Shown in pieces: positions 27,359 through 35,694 of a stretch of DNA of 64,000 nucleotides. This DNA is from an uncultured Bacteroidales bacterium (GTDB taxonomy: Bacteria > Bacteroidota > Bacteroidia > Bacteroidales > Paludibacteraceae): positions 49,974 through 113,973 of the forward strand of contig UQNE01000007.1 in NCBI GenBank assembly GCA_900542355.1. The letters are read 5' to 3'. How positions within the stretch are numbered: the stretch's first letter is position 1; each line of letters starts with the position of its first letter. The position numbers and the translations under genes are program-made. The notes under the pieces are model-generated. The model ran no database searches. It worked only from the letters and a program-made list of their open reading frames with translations, and had not been told where the DNA came from.

Positions 27359-28111
27359 TTAGGAGACGAGGGATTGGGCGAAGGCGGTGGCGGCGGCGAG
27401 TTGGTCTATCTTACCGACATCCATCATTCGATAATCGGTGGGGAGATAGCCATAGAGCGGGTGCGTGGCACAGATACTCAGATAGAGGTCGATAAGAGAG
27501 AACTTCTGCCCTTTCTGCGCTATGACGGCATCCATACAATCGAAGATAGCCGGCGAGAGTATCTGCATACCCGAGAATGCCAATCGACGATAAGTGGCCT
27601 TCTCTTGCAGGTCGACGGGACGCAGTTCGCCTGTAGCGATGTTGGTCCAGCCATGGAGGCGCATGGCATTATCGAAAAGCAGGTAGCGTTGGGTGGTGCG
27701 CTCGCTCACGACGAGCAGCGACATCATCTCGGGGCGAAAAGCCGCCTGCAGGTCGGCTATACGGATATTGCTCAAGATATCTGCATTGCATGCAAGTATC
27801 GGTTCGTCACTGCCATCGCAAAGCAAGTGGCGAGCGTGGTAGAGCCCCCCACCCGTCTCTAAGAGCATATCCCGCTCGTCACTGATAGCGATATGGCAAC
27901 CAAAGCCGTTGTTCTGATGGAGGTAGCGGATTATCCGGTCGCCCAGGTGGTGTACATTGACCACGATGTCGCAGATGCCTGCTTGGCGCAGTTGCTCTAT
28001 CTGCCACTGTATGAGCGTCTTACCTGCTATAGGGAGCAGGGCTTTGGGCATAGTATCGGTGAGCGGTTTGAGGCGTGTACCGAGCCCCGCCGCAAAAATC
28101 ATGGCTTTCAT
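27359..28111 (-). CDS. nucleotidyltransferase, probable MurNAc-1-phosphate uridylyltransferase (MurU-like)
   Basis: 250 residues. The N-terminal AAGLGTRLKPLTDTMPKALLPI is the NTP-transferase signature with the catalytic Arg and Lys. The metal-binding Asp lies in EPILACNADIL near residue 105. MurU makes UDP-MurNAc from MurNAc-1-phosphate in peptidoglycan recycling and is normally paired with the anomeric kinase AmgK. Here the upstream gene is an AmgK-like phosphotransferase overlapping by 4 nt, which supports the assignment. Sugar-1-phosphate specificity cannot be read from sequence alone, so other nucleotide-sugar products remain possible. Confidence 0.75.
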   Translation of the reverse strand: MKAMIFAAGLGTRLKPLTDTMPKALLPIAGKTLIQWQIEQLRQAGICDIVVNVHHLGDRIIRYLHQNNGFGCHIAISDERDMLLETGGGLYHARHLLCDGSDEPILACNADILSNIRIADLQAAFRPEMMSLLVVSERTTQRYLLFDNAMRLHGWTNIATGELRPVDLQEKATYRRLAFSGMQILSPAIFDCMDAVIAQKGQKFSLIDLYLSICATHPLYGYLPTDYRMMDVGKIDQLAAATAFAQSLVS

Positions 28112-29625
28112 AGGTATTCTTCTATTTGCTGTTCACGATGGATGAGATGTATGCGCACACCGTATTTGTTATGGAGATGTCGGGCAGCGGCTTGGGCAGA
28201 ATAGACCGAACGGTGTTGTCCGCCCGTGCAGCCGAAGCAGACCTGCAGATGGGTGAAGCCGCGTGCGATAAATCGCTCGACATGGTGGTCAAGGAGGGCA
28301 TAGACGCTATGGAGGAAGGTGAGTATCTCACCGTCTTGCTCCAAGAAATCAATCACCGGTTTGTCCCGCCCCGTGAGCGATTTGTATTGGTCGTACTTAC
28401 CCGGATTGTGGGTGGAACGACAATCGAACACATAACCGCCTCCGTTGCCCGAGACGTCGGCAGGGATACCACGCTTGTAGGAGAAAGAGTAGATAGTAAC
28501 CAAGAGGTTGTGCGTATCGGGTGCGGCGTCGGGGTTCTGCATATTGGGTGTATCGTGGGCGGTATTGCTCTTCTGCGTATCGGGTGCGGTAGCGGCAGGC
28601 GACGGCATTGCTGCGAGGGGGGGAGCCGCCAACTGTCGACTCAAGGCATAGATAGCGGGATATTCCGATTGCAAGACGGGGTGTTGCTCAAAGAGGCGTT
28701 GCAGGTTGCGCAAGGCAAAAGGTATCGACTCTAAGAAATGCTGTTTGCGCTCGAAGCAGCCACGGTAGCCATATGCGCCCAGCACTTGCAAGGTACGGAA
28801 AAGCACGAAATGGGGAAGGGAACGGCGGAACAACTGCGTATCGGCGTTTTGCCCCCGGTTTAGGCAGAGCGTCTGCCATTCGTCGAGATAAGCGTCGATC
28901 AGTTGCTCACGCAATGCATCGGGGAAATTGGCTTTTGCCTGCCAAAGGAAAGACGCCACATCGTATTGGATAGGACCTTTGCGCCCGCCCTGGAAATCAA
29001 TGAAATAGGGGGTATCGGTACCATTCTGCGATACGACCATCACATTGCGGCTTTGGCAGTCGCGATACATAAAACCGAGTATCTGCTCGCCAAGGAGCGT
29101 ATCGGCAAGACGGTCGAAATCGTCCTCCAGCGGGTTCTCGGCGAACTCTACGCCTGTGATCTTTAGGAAACAGTACTTCCAATAGTTGAGATCCCAATAG
29201 ATACTGCGGCGGTTGAACTCCGCCACGGGGTAGCAGACGCTCCAATCGAAGTTCTCTGCGCCCTCGACCTGTATATGCACCAATGCCCGCAATGTCTTGG
29301 TGAGCAGGTCAATTTCTGCCTCGGAGAAATGCCCCGACTGCCGTCCCGAACGGATATAATCGAAGAGGAGGGTATTGCCCAAGTCGTTTTGAGTATAGGT
29401 CATCTCGTCGTCGCTGACCGATAGCACGGTAGGTACAGGCAGCCCCAAGGAACGGAAATGGCGTGCCATAGAGATAAAGGCATGGTTTTCCTCGCGGGAA
29501 GTCCCCTCGACGCAGATGAGCGAAGTGCCGTCCGCCAATATCTGCCGAAAATAGCGGCGGTTGCTGCCCGAACCTGTGAGAGGTATGAGCGAAGAGGATT
29601 GGTTGGAAGGAGAGTTGTTTTCCAT
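28108..29625 (-). CDS. aminoglycoside-phosphotransferase-like (AmgK-type) kinase fused to a RapZ C-terminal domain
   Basis: 505 residues from the ATG at 29625, chosen because the promoter's -7 box ends about 18 nt upstream. Longer starts would precede the transcription start. Residues 10-320 are an APH/choline-kinase fold: RRYFRQI and CVEGTSREENHAF in the N lobe, FMYRDCQSRNVM as the catalytic loop, FIDFQGGRKGP as the DFG-equivalent. After a Pro/Ala/Thr linker (about 330-370), residues 375-505 match the RapZ C-terminal domain: YSFSYKRGIP, GGGYVFDCR, and FGCTGGQHRSV. RapZ binds GlcN6P and steers RNase E in E. coli. The fusion could link sugar sensing to recycling. It overlaps the MurU-like gene by 4 nt. 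Confidence 0.8.
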   Translation of the reverse strand: MENNSPSNQSSSLIPLTGSGSNRRYFRQILADGTSLICVEGTSREENHAFISMARHFRSLGLPVPTVLSVSDDEMTYTQNDLGNTLLFDYIRSGRQSGHFSEAEIDLLTKTLRALVHIQVEGAENFDWSVCYPVAEFNRRSIYWDLNYWKYCFLKITGVEFAENPLEDDFDRLADTLLGEQILGFMYRDCQSRNVMVVSQNGTDTPYFIDFQGGRKGPIQYDVASFLWQAKANFPDALREQLIDAYLDEWQTLCLNRGQNADTQLFRRSLPHFVLFRTLQVLGAYGYRGCFERKQHFLESIPFALRNLQRLFEQHPVLQSEYPAIYALSRQLAAPPLAAMPSPAATAPDTQKSNTAHDTPNMQNPDAAPDTHNLLVTIYSFSYKRGIPADVSGNGGGYVFDCRSTHNPGKYDQYKSLTGRDKPVIDFLEQDGEILTFLHSVYALLDHHVERFIARGFTHLQVCFGCTGGQHRSVYSAQAAARHLHNKYGVRIHLIHREQQIEEYL

Positions 29626-29642
29626 ATCTATCAAATTGCACG

Positions 29643-29673
29643 CAAAAGTAGCACAAAAAAAGGATATACGCAA
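29643..29673 (-). promoter_or_regulatory. promoter of the AmgK/RapZ-MurU operon
   Basis: On the minus strand TTG (29671-29673), 20 nt, TACTTTTG (29643-29650). The ATG at 29625 follows closely, so the leader is very short. Confidence 0.8.
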
Positions 29674-29889
29674 GTAATTGTGTTTTTTGTTTGAGATTAC
29701 TACTCCTTGTTCTCCATTAATTGCCATTAAAACATTCCTACACATTATTATCCGTTAACGGTTAATTAGCCGTTAATGGCTTCTCTGTTTATTCGTTACT
29801 ACTCTCTTTGTTTTTCAGTAATTCGTTAAATAAACCATTAAACACATTTCTTTTATTTTGAATGGAGAGATGTAGTCGGAGATGTTTAT
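29674..29889. repeat. intergenic stretch with dispersed 26-bp element
   Basis: 29707-29732 is one of four copies of the 26-bp element that starts TTGTTCTCC and ends GCCATTAAAA. More TTAACGG/TTAATGG words follow up to about 29795. No gene seen. Confidence 0.6.
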
Positions 29890-30828
29890 TTGTCTTACAA
29901 AAGTATTACAAAGGTACGCGATGCCGATTCGGTGCCGGAGGACACCACATTGGTACCAACCATGAAGATTTACAAAGACGACAAAGTGGCTTCCATACCC
30001 AATGCCGACAGCGTTATCTTCATCAAGACGCCTCTGCGCGCAGATGCTTTCTCCGTAGGGGCTGAACGCTATGTGTCGTTTGCAAAGGGTAACTTACAGT
30101 ACCAACCGAGCACCAAGACTTGGCGTTTGGCAGAGCAGCAATACGACTATATCGGCGAGGGAAATGCGAATCCCTCCGACACCTACGACGGGTGGATTGA
30201 CCTCTTCGGTTGGAGCAGCGATAGCACAAAAGTGCCTTTCGGTGCAGGTATATCTACCGACTCCGCCGACTATAGAGGGCATTTCGTAGATTGGGGAACG
30301 AACATCATCGGCACCGATACTGCCAACACATGGCGCACACTCACCATCAACGAATGGCGTTATCTGCTGCACGAACGCAAGAATGCCGATGCGTTGTTCG
30401 GCTTTGGCATGGTGGATAGCATTGAGGGGATTATCTTGCTGCCTGACACTTGGAAACCCATCAAGGGCGTTATTTTTAATTCGAGCAGTGTGTTTGGTTT
30501 GGAAGCGAATGATAAAGGCTATTATGAGACCAACAGGGCATGTTATTTTGACAATGTCTATACCCTTGAGAAATGGAAAATAATGGAGGAGAAGGGTCAT
30601 GCGATATTCTTGCCGGCAGCCGAGTATCGCAATGGTCAGACTATGGGATATAACGGCAAGGACAGCGGTTGCTATTGGTCAAGCACGGAAGACGATGAGA
30701 ATGCTAGGTGGGCTTACTATTTGCTTTTTGTGTACGATGAGGATTATACTTTCACCCTTGCACATAACTTCCAATGCGAACGATACTTCGGCCTATCCGT
30801 CAGACTTGTACAGAACATAAGAAAATAA
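29842..30828 (+). pseudogene. 5'-truncated surface protein gene (FISUMP/DUF1566-like C-terminal domain)
   Basis: The frame is open from 29842 but has no ATG before 29961; a TTG at 29890 is the only upstream alternative. The readable part begins with VPTMKIYKDDKVASIP and ADSVIF, the strand pair that in many Bacteroidales secreted proteins follows the signal peptide. It continues with VSFAKGNLQYQPSTKTWRLA, GWIDLFGWS, NTWRTLTINEWRYLL, IILLPDTWK and SGCYWSSTEDD. These are hallmarks of a widespread Bacteroidales surface-protein domain of unknown function. The signal peptide is missing and repeats lie directly upstream, so the 5' end was probably lost. It may still be expressed internally from 29961, but would not be exported. 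Confidence 0.6.
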
Positions 30829-30830
30829 AA

Positions 30831-30862
30831 TTTGGAGATACAAAAAAAATGTTGTATCTTTG
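30831..30862 (+). promoter_or_regulatory. promoter of the DnaJ/TerB-DUF4837 operon
   Basis: TTTG (30831-30834), 20 nt, TATCTTTG (30855-30862). A leader of about 230 nt follows. It contains an ACCGC...GCGGT hairpin (about 30878-30900) and a three-copy repeat. Confidence 0.75.
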
Positions 30863-30985
30863 CGTTTCCAAAATCGTATAACCGCCAAACTGTGCGGTTG
30901 TATGGTTTTGGTTCGGTTTTTGTTTTACCCGGTAGTAGGGGAATAGTAGAGGGCAAACGCAACTATGAACAACAACTACCCTATA

Positions 30986-31054
30986 GAAACTACTACGAAC
31001 AGAGTGGTGAAACTACTACGAATAAGGGGTTGAAACTACTACGAACAGGAACAG
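30986..31054. repeat. three 23-bp direct repeats in the leader of the DnaJ/TerB gene
   Basis: GAAACTACTACGAA begins at 30986, 31009 and 31032, an exact 23-bp period. The last 9 nt of each unit vary. Confidence 0.85.
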
Positions 31055-31099
31055 CACTGTATTTTAGAAACATAGCAATTAAAACAGGCAACAGCAATT

Positions 31100-31918
31100 A
31101 TGGCAGCAGGAAAATGGATATTAGGCGGATTGGGGTTTGTATTGGGCGGTCCTATCGGCGCACTGATAGGAGTGTTTATCGGTTCGCTATTCGACTCGGC
31201 GGGGAATGTTCTCACAGACGGAAATGATGATACGAGCAGCAATACAGATAGGCAATATACTGATTCACAGAGCAATAACAGCAACGGAAGATATGAGCGT
31301 CAAGCCTATGAGCGGGCGTATCGACGCGCAACGGTAGGCGACATACGAGTATCGATGGTAGTGCTGTTTGCGTGCGTAATCAAAGCCGACGGGCGAGTGA
31401 TGAAATCGGAGGTGAACTACATCAAGCCCTTCTTGCTCAAGAACTACGGTGAAGAGGGTGCAAAAGAGGCACTTCATCTGCTGAAGGAACTGCTGCAGAA
31501 GAACATCGACCCGATAGCGGTATCGCAACAGATAGCCCGCAACATCAACTACTCCACCCGATTGGAGATAGTGCATATCCTATTCGATTTGGCACAATGC
31601 GACGGCGAAGTGTCGGCAGAAGAAGAGGCGATGATCTCGCTGATAGCCACCAACATGCGCATAGAAAACGCAGATTATCAGTCGTTGCTCGCCCTCTATC
31701 GTCGCCACGCTGACCCCAACTGGGCATACACGGCATTGGAGATTGAGCCTTCTGCAAGCGATGAGGAGGTAAAGAAAGCCTACCGACGCATGGCGATGAA
31801 GTATCATCCGGACAAAGTAGCCAATGCAGGCGAAGAGGTGCGCCAACAAGCCACGGAGAAATTCCGCTCGATCAACGAGGCATACGAGGTCATCAAGACC
31901 GGAAGAGGAATCAAATAA
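31100..31918 (+). CDS. DjlA-like co-chaperone: TerB domain plus C-terminal J domain
   Basis: 272 residues. A Gly-rich hydrophobic N terminus (LGGLGFVLGGPIGALIGVFI) probably inserts in the membrane. A low-complexity Asn/Asp/Ser stretch leads to a TerB-type helical domain (about 75-195: VVLFACVIKADGRVMKSEV, LAQCDGEVSAEEEAMI). The J domain occupies the last 65 residues, with MKYHPDK holding the HPD needed to stimulate DnaK ATPase. This order matches DjlA-type proteins. It starts a run with the DUF4837 lipoprotein gene (34 nt gap). Confidence 0.88.
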   Translation: MAAGKWILGGLGFVLGGPIGALIGVFIGSLFDSAGNVLTDGNDDTSSNTDRQYTDSQSNNSNGRYERQAYERAYRRATVGDIRVSMVVLFACVIKADGRVMKSEVNYIKPFLLKNYGEEGAKEALHLLKELLQKNIDPIAVSQQIARNINYSTRLEIVHILFDLAQCDGEVSAEEEAMISLIATNMRIENADYQSLLALYRRHADPNWAYTALEIEPSASDEEVKKAYRRMAMKYHPDKVANAGEEVRQQATEKFRSINEAYEVIKTGRGIK

Positions 31919-31952
31919 GAACGGGGACAGCCCTATATATATATTAAGGAGT

Positions 31953-33083
31953 ATGAAAAAATATCTTGGAATAAGCATTGTGGCAGCAGCATTGTTGCTC
32001 TGCGGGTGTGGCACAAAAAGCGGTGGTCGGGTACTGACCAGTGCGACGGGAACAATCTACGAGTGTTTGGTAGTTTCGCCCCAAGAGGCATTGTCGCAAG
32101 AGTCGCTGAATATGATTGCGACGAGCGGTATCGAACACCCGACGGGCAGCGCATACGCCGAGCCGATAAGCAGCACCTACGACCTGGTGCGTGCTACGAT
32201 GGGCGAGGATATGCCGTGTCTGCCACAGATGGAGCCATACTTTGCGCTGACCCATGTATCGAACAACGCATTCGACGACTACCTAAAGCCGACCCGCAAC
32301 ATCTTGATAGTGGATATCAACCCCGATAAATACACTCAACTGAAAGTGCGCGTTTCGACCGATGTATGGTCGCACCCGCAAGCGGTTTATCGTATTCAAG
32401 CCGCCACGGAGGAAGAGTTTGTGGGCTATTGGTTGCAGCACGGCGAAGAGGTGCGGGATTGGTTTGTACGCCAAGAACTGCAACGACAAATAGGTTTCTA
32501 CCGCGCTAACACCAACAGCGATGCACGCCAAGTACTGCAAAAACAATTTGGGGCGGACATGCTGATTCCTGAGGATTATATGCTGATAATGGACACCACA
32601 CTGCACATACAAGAGGCTGATAGTGTGCAACTTATGTGGTGCTGCAACAACAAAGGTTCGCTTCGGCGCGATATAGTGGTGTATGCTTATCCGTACACCG
32701 ACGCCAACACTTTCAGTCTCGATTATCTGAACGCCAAGCGCGATGAGGTGCTATCGAAAATAATCAGCGCATCGGTAGAGGGGTCGTATATGGGTACGGA
32801 ATATAAGGTTTTTCCGCCGCAGATGCGCAATGTGCAGGCCTTGGGCAGCAAAAAAAACAACGGTTTCTATGCTACGGAGATACGCGGGCTATGGAAGATA
32901 CGCAACGGCGAGGCGATGGGCGGGTCGTATATCAGTCTGACGCGACTGGATCAAGTGCGCGGCAATGTAATCACTGCAGAGACCTTTATCTTTGCGCCCG
33001 GGCAGAAGAAACGCAATCCGCTGCGACAAGCGGAGGCGATACTCTACACACTGCAACTTCCCACAGATACGATAAAAGACTAA
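31953..33083 (+). CDS. DUF4837 family lipoprotein
   Basis: 376 residues from the ATG at 31953. That start gives a clean signal peptide and lipobox (AALLLCGCGTK); an upstream Met in the same frame would lie inside the DnaJ gene. The mature protein has family features such as YECLVV near the N terminus, MEPYFALTHV, RNILIVDINP and SVEGSYMGTEYKVFPP. Bacteroidota DUF4837 proteins are secreted lipoproteins of unknown function. Termination is 4 nt before the start of the decayed regulator gene, so they were probably one operon. Confidence 0.8.
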   Translation: MKKYLGISIVAAALLLCGCGTKSGGRVLTSATGTIYECLVVSPQEALSQESLNMIATSGIEHPTGSAYAEPISSTYDLVRATMGEDMPCLPQMEPYFALTHVSNNAFDDYLKPTRNILIVDINPDKYTQLKVRVSTDVWSHPQAVYRIQAATEEEFVGYWLQHGEEVRDWFVRQELQRQIGFYRANTNSDARQVLQKQFGADMLIPEDYMLIMDTTLHIQEADSVQLMWCCNNKGSLRRDIVVYAYPYTDANTFSLDYLNAKRDEVLSKIISASVEGSYMGTEYKVFPPQMRNVQALGSKKNNGFYATEIRGLWKIRNGEAMGGSYISLTRLDQVRGNVITAETFIFAPGQKKRNPLRQAEAILYTLQLPTDTIKD

Positions 33084-33087
33084 GCAG

Positions 33088-34085
33088 GTGAGAATCAACA
33101 GATTGTGCTACTTAGTGGTGTTGCTCTTGATAGCAGGTTCTATCAGGAGCGCATCGGTGATACCCAACACGGAGGACAGCATACGCTACTACACCGCACG
33201 CGCTAACGACTGCGAGAGCAATCTGACACGCGACACACTGCTACGCAAGGCGTTGTCTTTTGCGGGGGAGCGCAACTACGACCGTGCGATGCTGCTCAGG
33301 CTGAGTGCAAACAATGCGTTTAAGTTGGGCTATTCGGCACGCGCATAGCAAGAGCAGATAGAGGCATACGAGATTTTTGTCGCCCTGCAGGAGTGGGATT
33401 GGGCATCGATGTGCCTATACGAAAGGACTATCGACTACTTAAATATGGGCGAGTGGGAGGATGTAGATGAGCAATTAGAGATGTTGGAAAGCCTGCTACA
33501 ACACGACTCGCCGATAGTGCGCTACAACTACTACTCGATTGCCTCGCTGCGGGCTATGGAGGACGATATGGCGAGTGCAATCTCGCTGGGACAGATTTGG
33601 AAGCCAAAAACGAGACTTTCCGCTGGTTGTTGGCGGTATGTATATTGCTGATTATCTGCGCGATACTTATAATAAGCGTGGTTATGCTACGCAAACGGCA
33701 TACCGAAGACCAACTCTACGAGGCGGCATTGGAGCAAGAGAATGTGCGGAGCGTACTCAGCGAGATGATTGACCGAATGGATCTGAATCCGCTACATCTG
33801 ATACAGGAGGACCTGCTGACGACCTTTAAGCAATTGCCAGAGGATATGCCTTGCAGGCAAGAAGGCATTGAGGCAATCGAGAAAGCGGACTTGATGCGCT
33901 TGGAACAACTATACAAACAAGCCCCCACCCTCACGGCGATGGATAAACGCTACCTGATGTGCTTTGCTGCGGGACTGAGCGTGGAGCAAGTGAGTGCGCT
34001 GCTGCGTGTAGCCCCCGCCAGTGTCTATACAGTGCGCTACCGCATACGCAAGAAATTTCCTTCGGCAGACAGTCTGCCGTACTGA
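33088..34085 (+). pseudogene. decayed TPR transmembrane regulator with C-terminal HTH
   Basis: A signal peptide and TPR-like helices are readable from 33088 (KALSFAGERNYDRAMLLRLS). The frame then meets TAG at 33346-33348 (RA-stop-QEQIEAYEIF) and continues open in the same frame to 33651. The rest is in another frame from about 33590: DLEAKNETFRWLLAV, a transmembrane helix, a coiled coil, and a terminal HTH (LTAMDKRYLMCFAAGLSVEQ onward) of the type found in Bacteroidota TPR regulators. Intact relatives are much longer between the TPRs and the membrane helix, so a deletion at about 33590 is likely in addition to the nonsense change. Confidence 0.75.
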
Positions 34086-34595
34086 TTATTAGCGGGCTAT
34101 GCACCAAAATTGCGCCTTGTGGCTCCGCATATGCCACATTTCTCCGTTAATTACGACTAATTGACCATTAATCACAATCGGGCATTCCAATTAAGCAGAA
34201 GCATCATCATAAAAAAGAGTTTATTTCTTAATTCATTAGGATTTAGCGCATTTGAAGACAAAGTGAGCAGACAGAAATATACGGTTTTTCTTACATTTTT
34301 CCATAAAAACAGGCAGAATAACTTACATTTTGCTATTATTAAAATAGTTGATAGAACCGCTTTAGGTCTCGACAAGAACTCGACGAAGTCTGCACAAAGC
34401 CCAAATAGCAAAATGTCAGAATAGTCTCCATTAAAAGCCATATAAAAGACCTCCCCAAGCCCCTCCAAAGGAGGGGATGTGCACAGCGGGAACATAGGGT
34501 CTCCGGAATTGCGGTTAAATGACCATTGATTATGCATTCATTATGATGCATTTAATAAAGCATTTCTGATTTGAGGCGGTTGCCCTGAGTAAGCA
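34086..34595. other. gene-free stretch with several dispersed repeats
   Basis: No gene seen. 34104-34150 (minus) resembles 7089-7135. 34139-34175 holds CTCCGTTAA and CCATTAA words of the 26-bp family. 34350-34425 resembles the nadE-murB spacer at 50930-51012 in inverse orientation. 34448-34490 is the palindromic element also found at 13511-13553. Confidence 0.6.
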
Positions 34596-35393
34596 TCACA
34601 AGCGTTGATTGAGTTCTTGGTAGTATTTGGGCGAGACGGGGATAGGGTTAGTGTCGGCGAAATCTAACTCGGCTACGATGACGCCCTCTTTGTCGCGGCG
34701 TAATACTTTGACATGCTTCGGATTGACGAAGAATGAGCGTTGGCAGCGGACAATACCATGCTTTTGGAGTAAATCCTCGATGGAGCGCATAGAATTGCGG
34801 AGGGCATACTCCTTGCGGTTTCCGCCCTCGATATAGTGGATATTCACATAGTTTTCATCTGCTTGAATATAGAGAATAGTCTCAGCAGCGATGACCAATT
34901 TGAGCCGTTGCGTGCTATCGCAGAAGCGTATCAGGTCGTCTTCCTGCGGCATAACTACCTGAGTACGAGTAGAATACATAAGCAGGTTGATGATTATGTA
35001 TGGATACGAAACAGTAGCGAGCAGAATGAGCATGCACTTGCCCGCCACCAAAAAATAGCCATATTGCCCATGGTACATAAGGGTCATATAGAGCGCCATA
35101 AACAACGCCATTACGACCATTTCTGCCAGTCCCCACAGGATATAATAGACCCACGGGAGGCGGATATGCTTTCGGCAGGCGGTCATAGGAATACGCGAGC
35201 CACAGAGCACACCGAGGATGATGCACATCAGAATCAGCGTATTGAACACCATCTTGTCTTTGCCCATCCCCAAGAAATCAATCATCCATTCCGATTGATA
35301 AAGGAGGATAAAGCACAAGAAAAAGGCCGGAATCGCCAGGATATGAATCAAAAGCGAGGTGAGACCTATTTGCGAATCGGGTATCTGTTTCAT
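34596..35393 (-). CDS. LytTR-family DNA-binding regulator with membrane N-terminal domain
   Basis: 265 residues. The first 140 carry four or five hydrophobic segments (for example LLIHILAIPAFFLCFILLY), so the sensor part sits in the inner membrane. The C-terminal LytTR domain (about 165-265) is recognisable by ILYIQADENYVNIHY, LRNSMRSIEDLL and IVRCQRSFFVNPKHVKVLRR. Such proteins act without a receiver domain and bind direct or dyad repeats in promoters. The spacer to the divergent SGNH gene contains four related 12-14-nt sites, good candidates for its targets. Confidence 0.9.
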   Translation of the reverse strand: MKQIPDSQIGLTSLLIHILAIPAFFLCFILLYQSEWMIDFLGMGKDKMVFNTLILMCIILGVLCGSRIPMTACRKHIRLPWVYYILWGLAEMVVMALFMALYMTLMYHGQYGYFLVAGKCMLILLATVSYPYIIINLLMYSTRTQVVMPQEDDLIRFCDSTQRLKLVIAAETILYIQADENYVNIHYIEGGNRKEYALRNSMRSIEDLLQKHGIVRCQRSFFVNPKHVKVLRRDKEGVIVAELDFADTNPIPVSPKYYQELNQRL

Positions 35394-35417
35394 ATTGCTA
35401 TTTAGAGTAGGTTTTGG

Positions 35418-35574
35418 GACTAAATTTCGTCAAATTCTACGATGTGATAAAATCAGAAATAGACTAATTTCGTCCCTATATAGTTGTTTTAGTCATCATT
35501 TTTACTATTTCGTCAAAAATTATGCCACACTATCACTATTCTTTGTTCGATCCGCAAAATGGGACTAATTTTGC
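35418..35574. promoter_or_regulatory. cluster of four GACnAAATTTnGTC-like sites between the LytTR and SGNH genes
   Basis: Sites at 35418-35431 (near-palindrome GACTAAATTTCGTC), 35462-35474, 35503-35514 and 35563-35574. The last overlaps the -7 box of the SGNH promoter. The arrangement suggests operators shared by the divergent genes. Confidence 0.5.
35542..35573 (+). promoter_or_regulatory. promoter of the SGNH hydrolase gene
   Basis: TTTG (35542-35545), 20 nt, TAATTTTG (35566-35573). The leader is about 115 nt. Confidence 0.75.
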
Positions 35575-35694
35575 AGCCGAAAACGAGAACTAAAGTGCCG
35601 AGCAGCCATAGACGAGCAAGGAGTTTGCCCGATAGATTGCCGGCATATATTCTCAAACAGAACAAACAACAATAACAATTAAAACGGAAAGATT

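Noticed and set aside
33346..33348. TAG recoding (as sense) in this organism
   Set aside because: Internal TAG codons occur only in otherwise decayed or suspicious genes; intact genes show no in-frame TAG.
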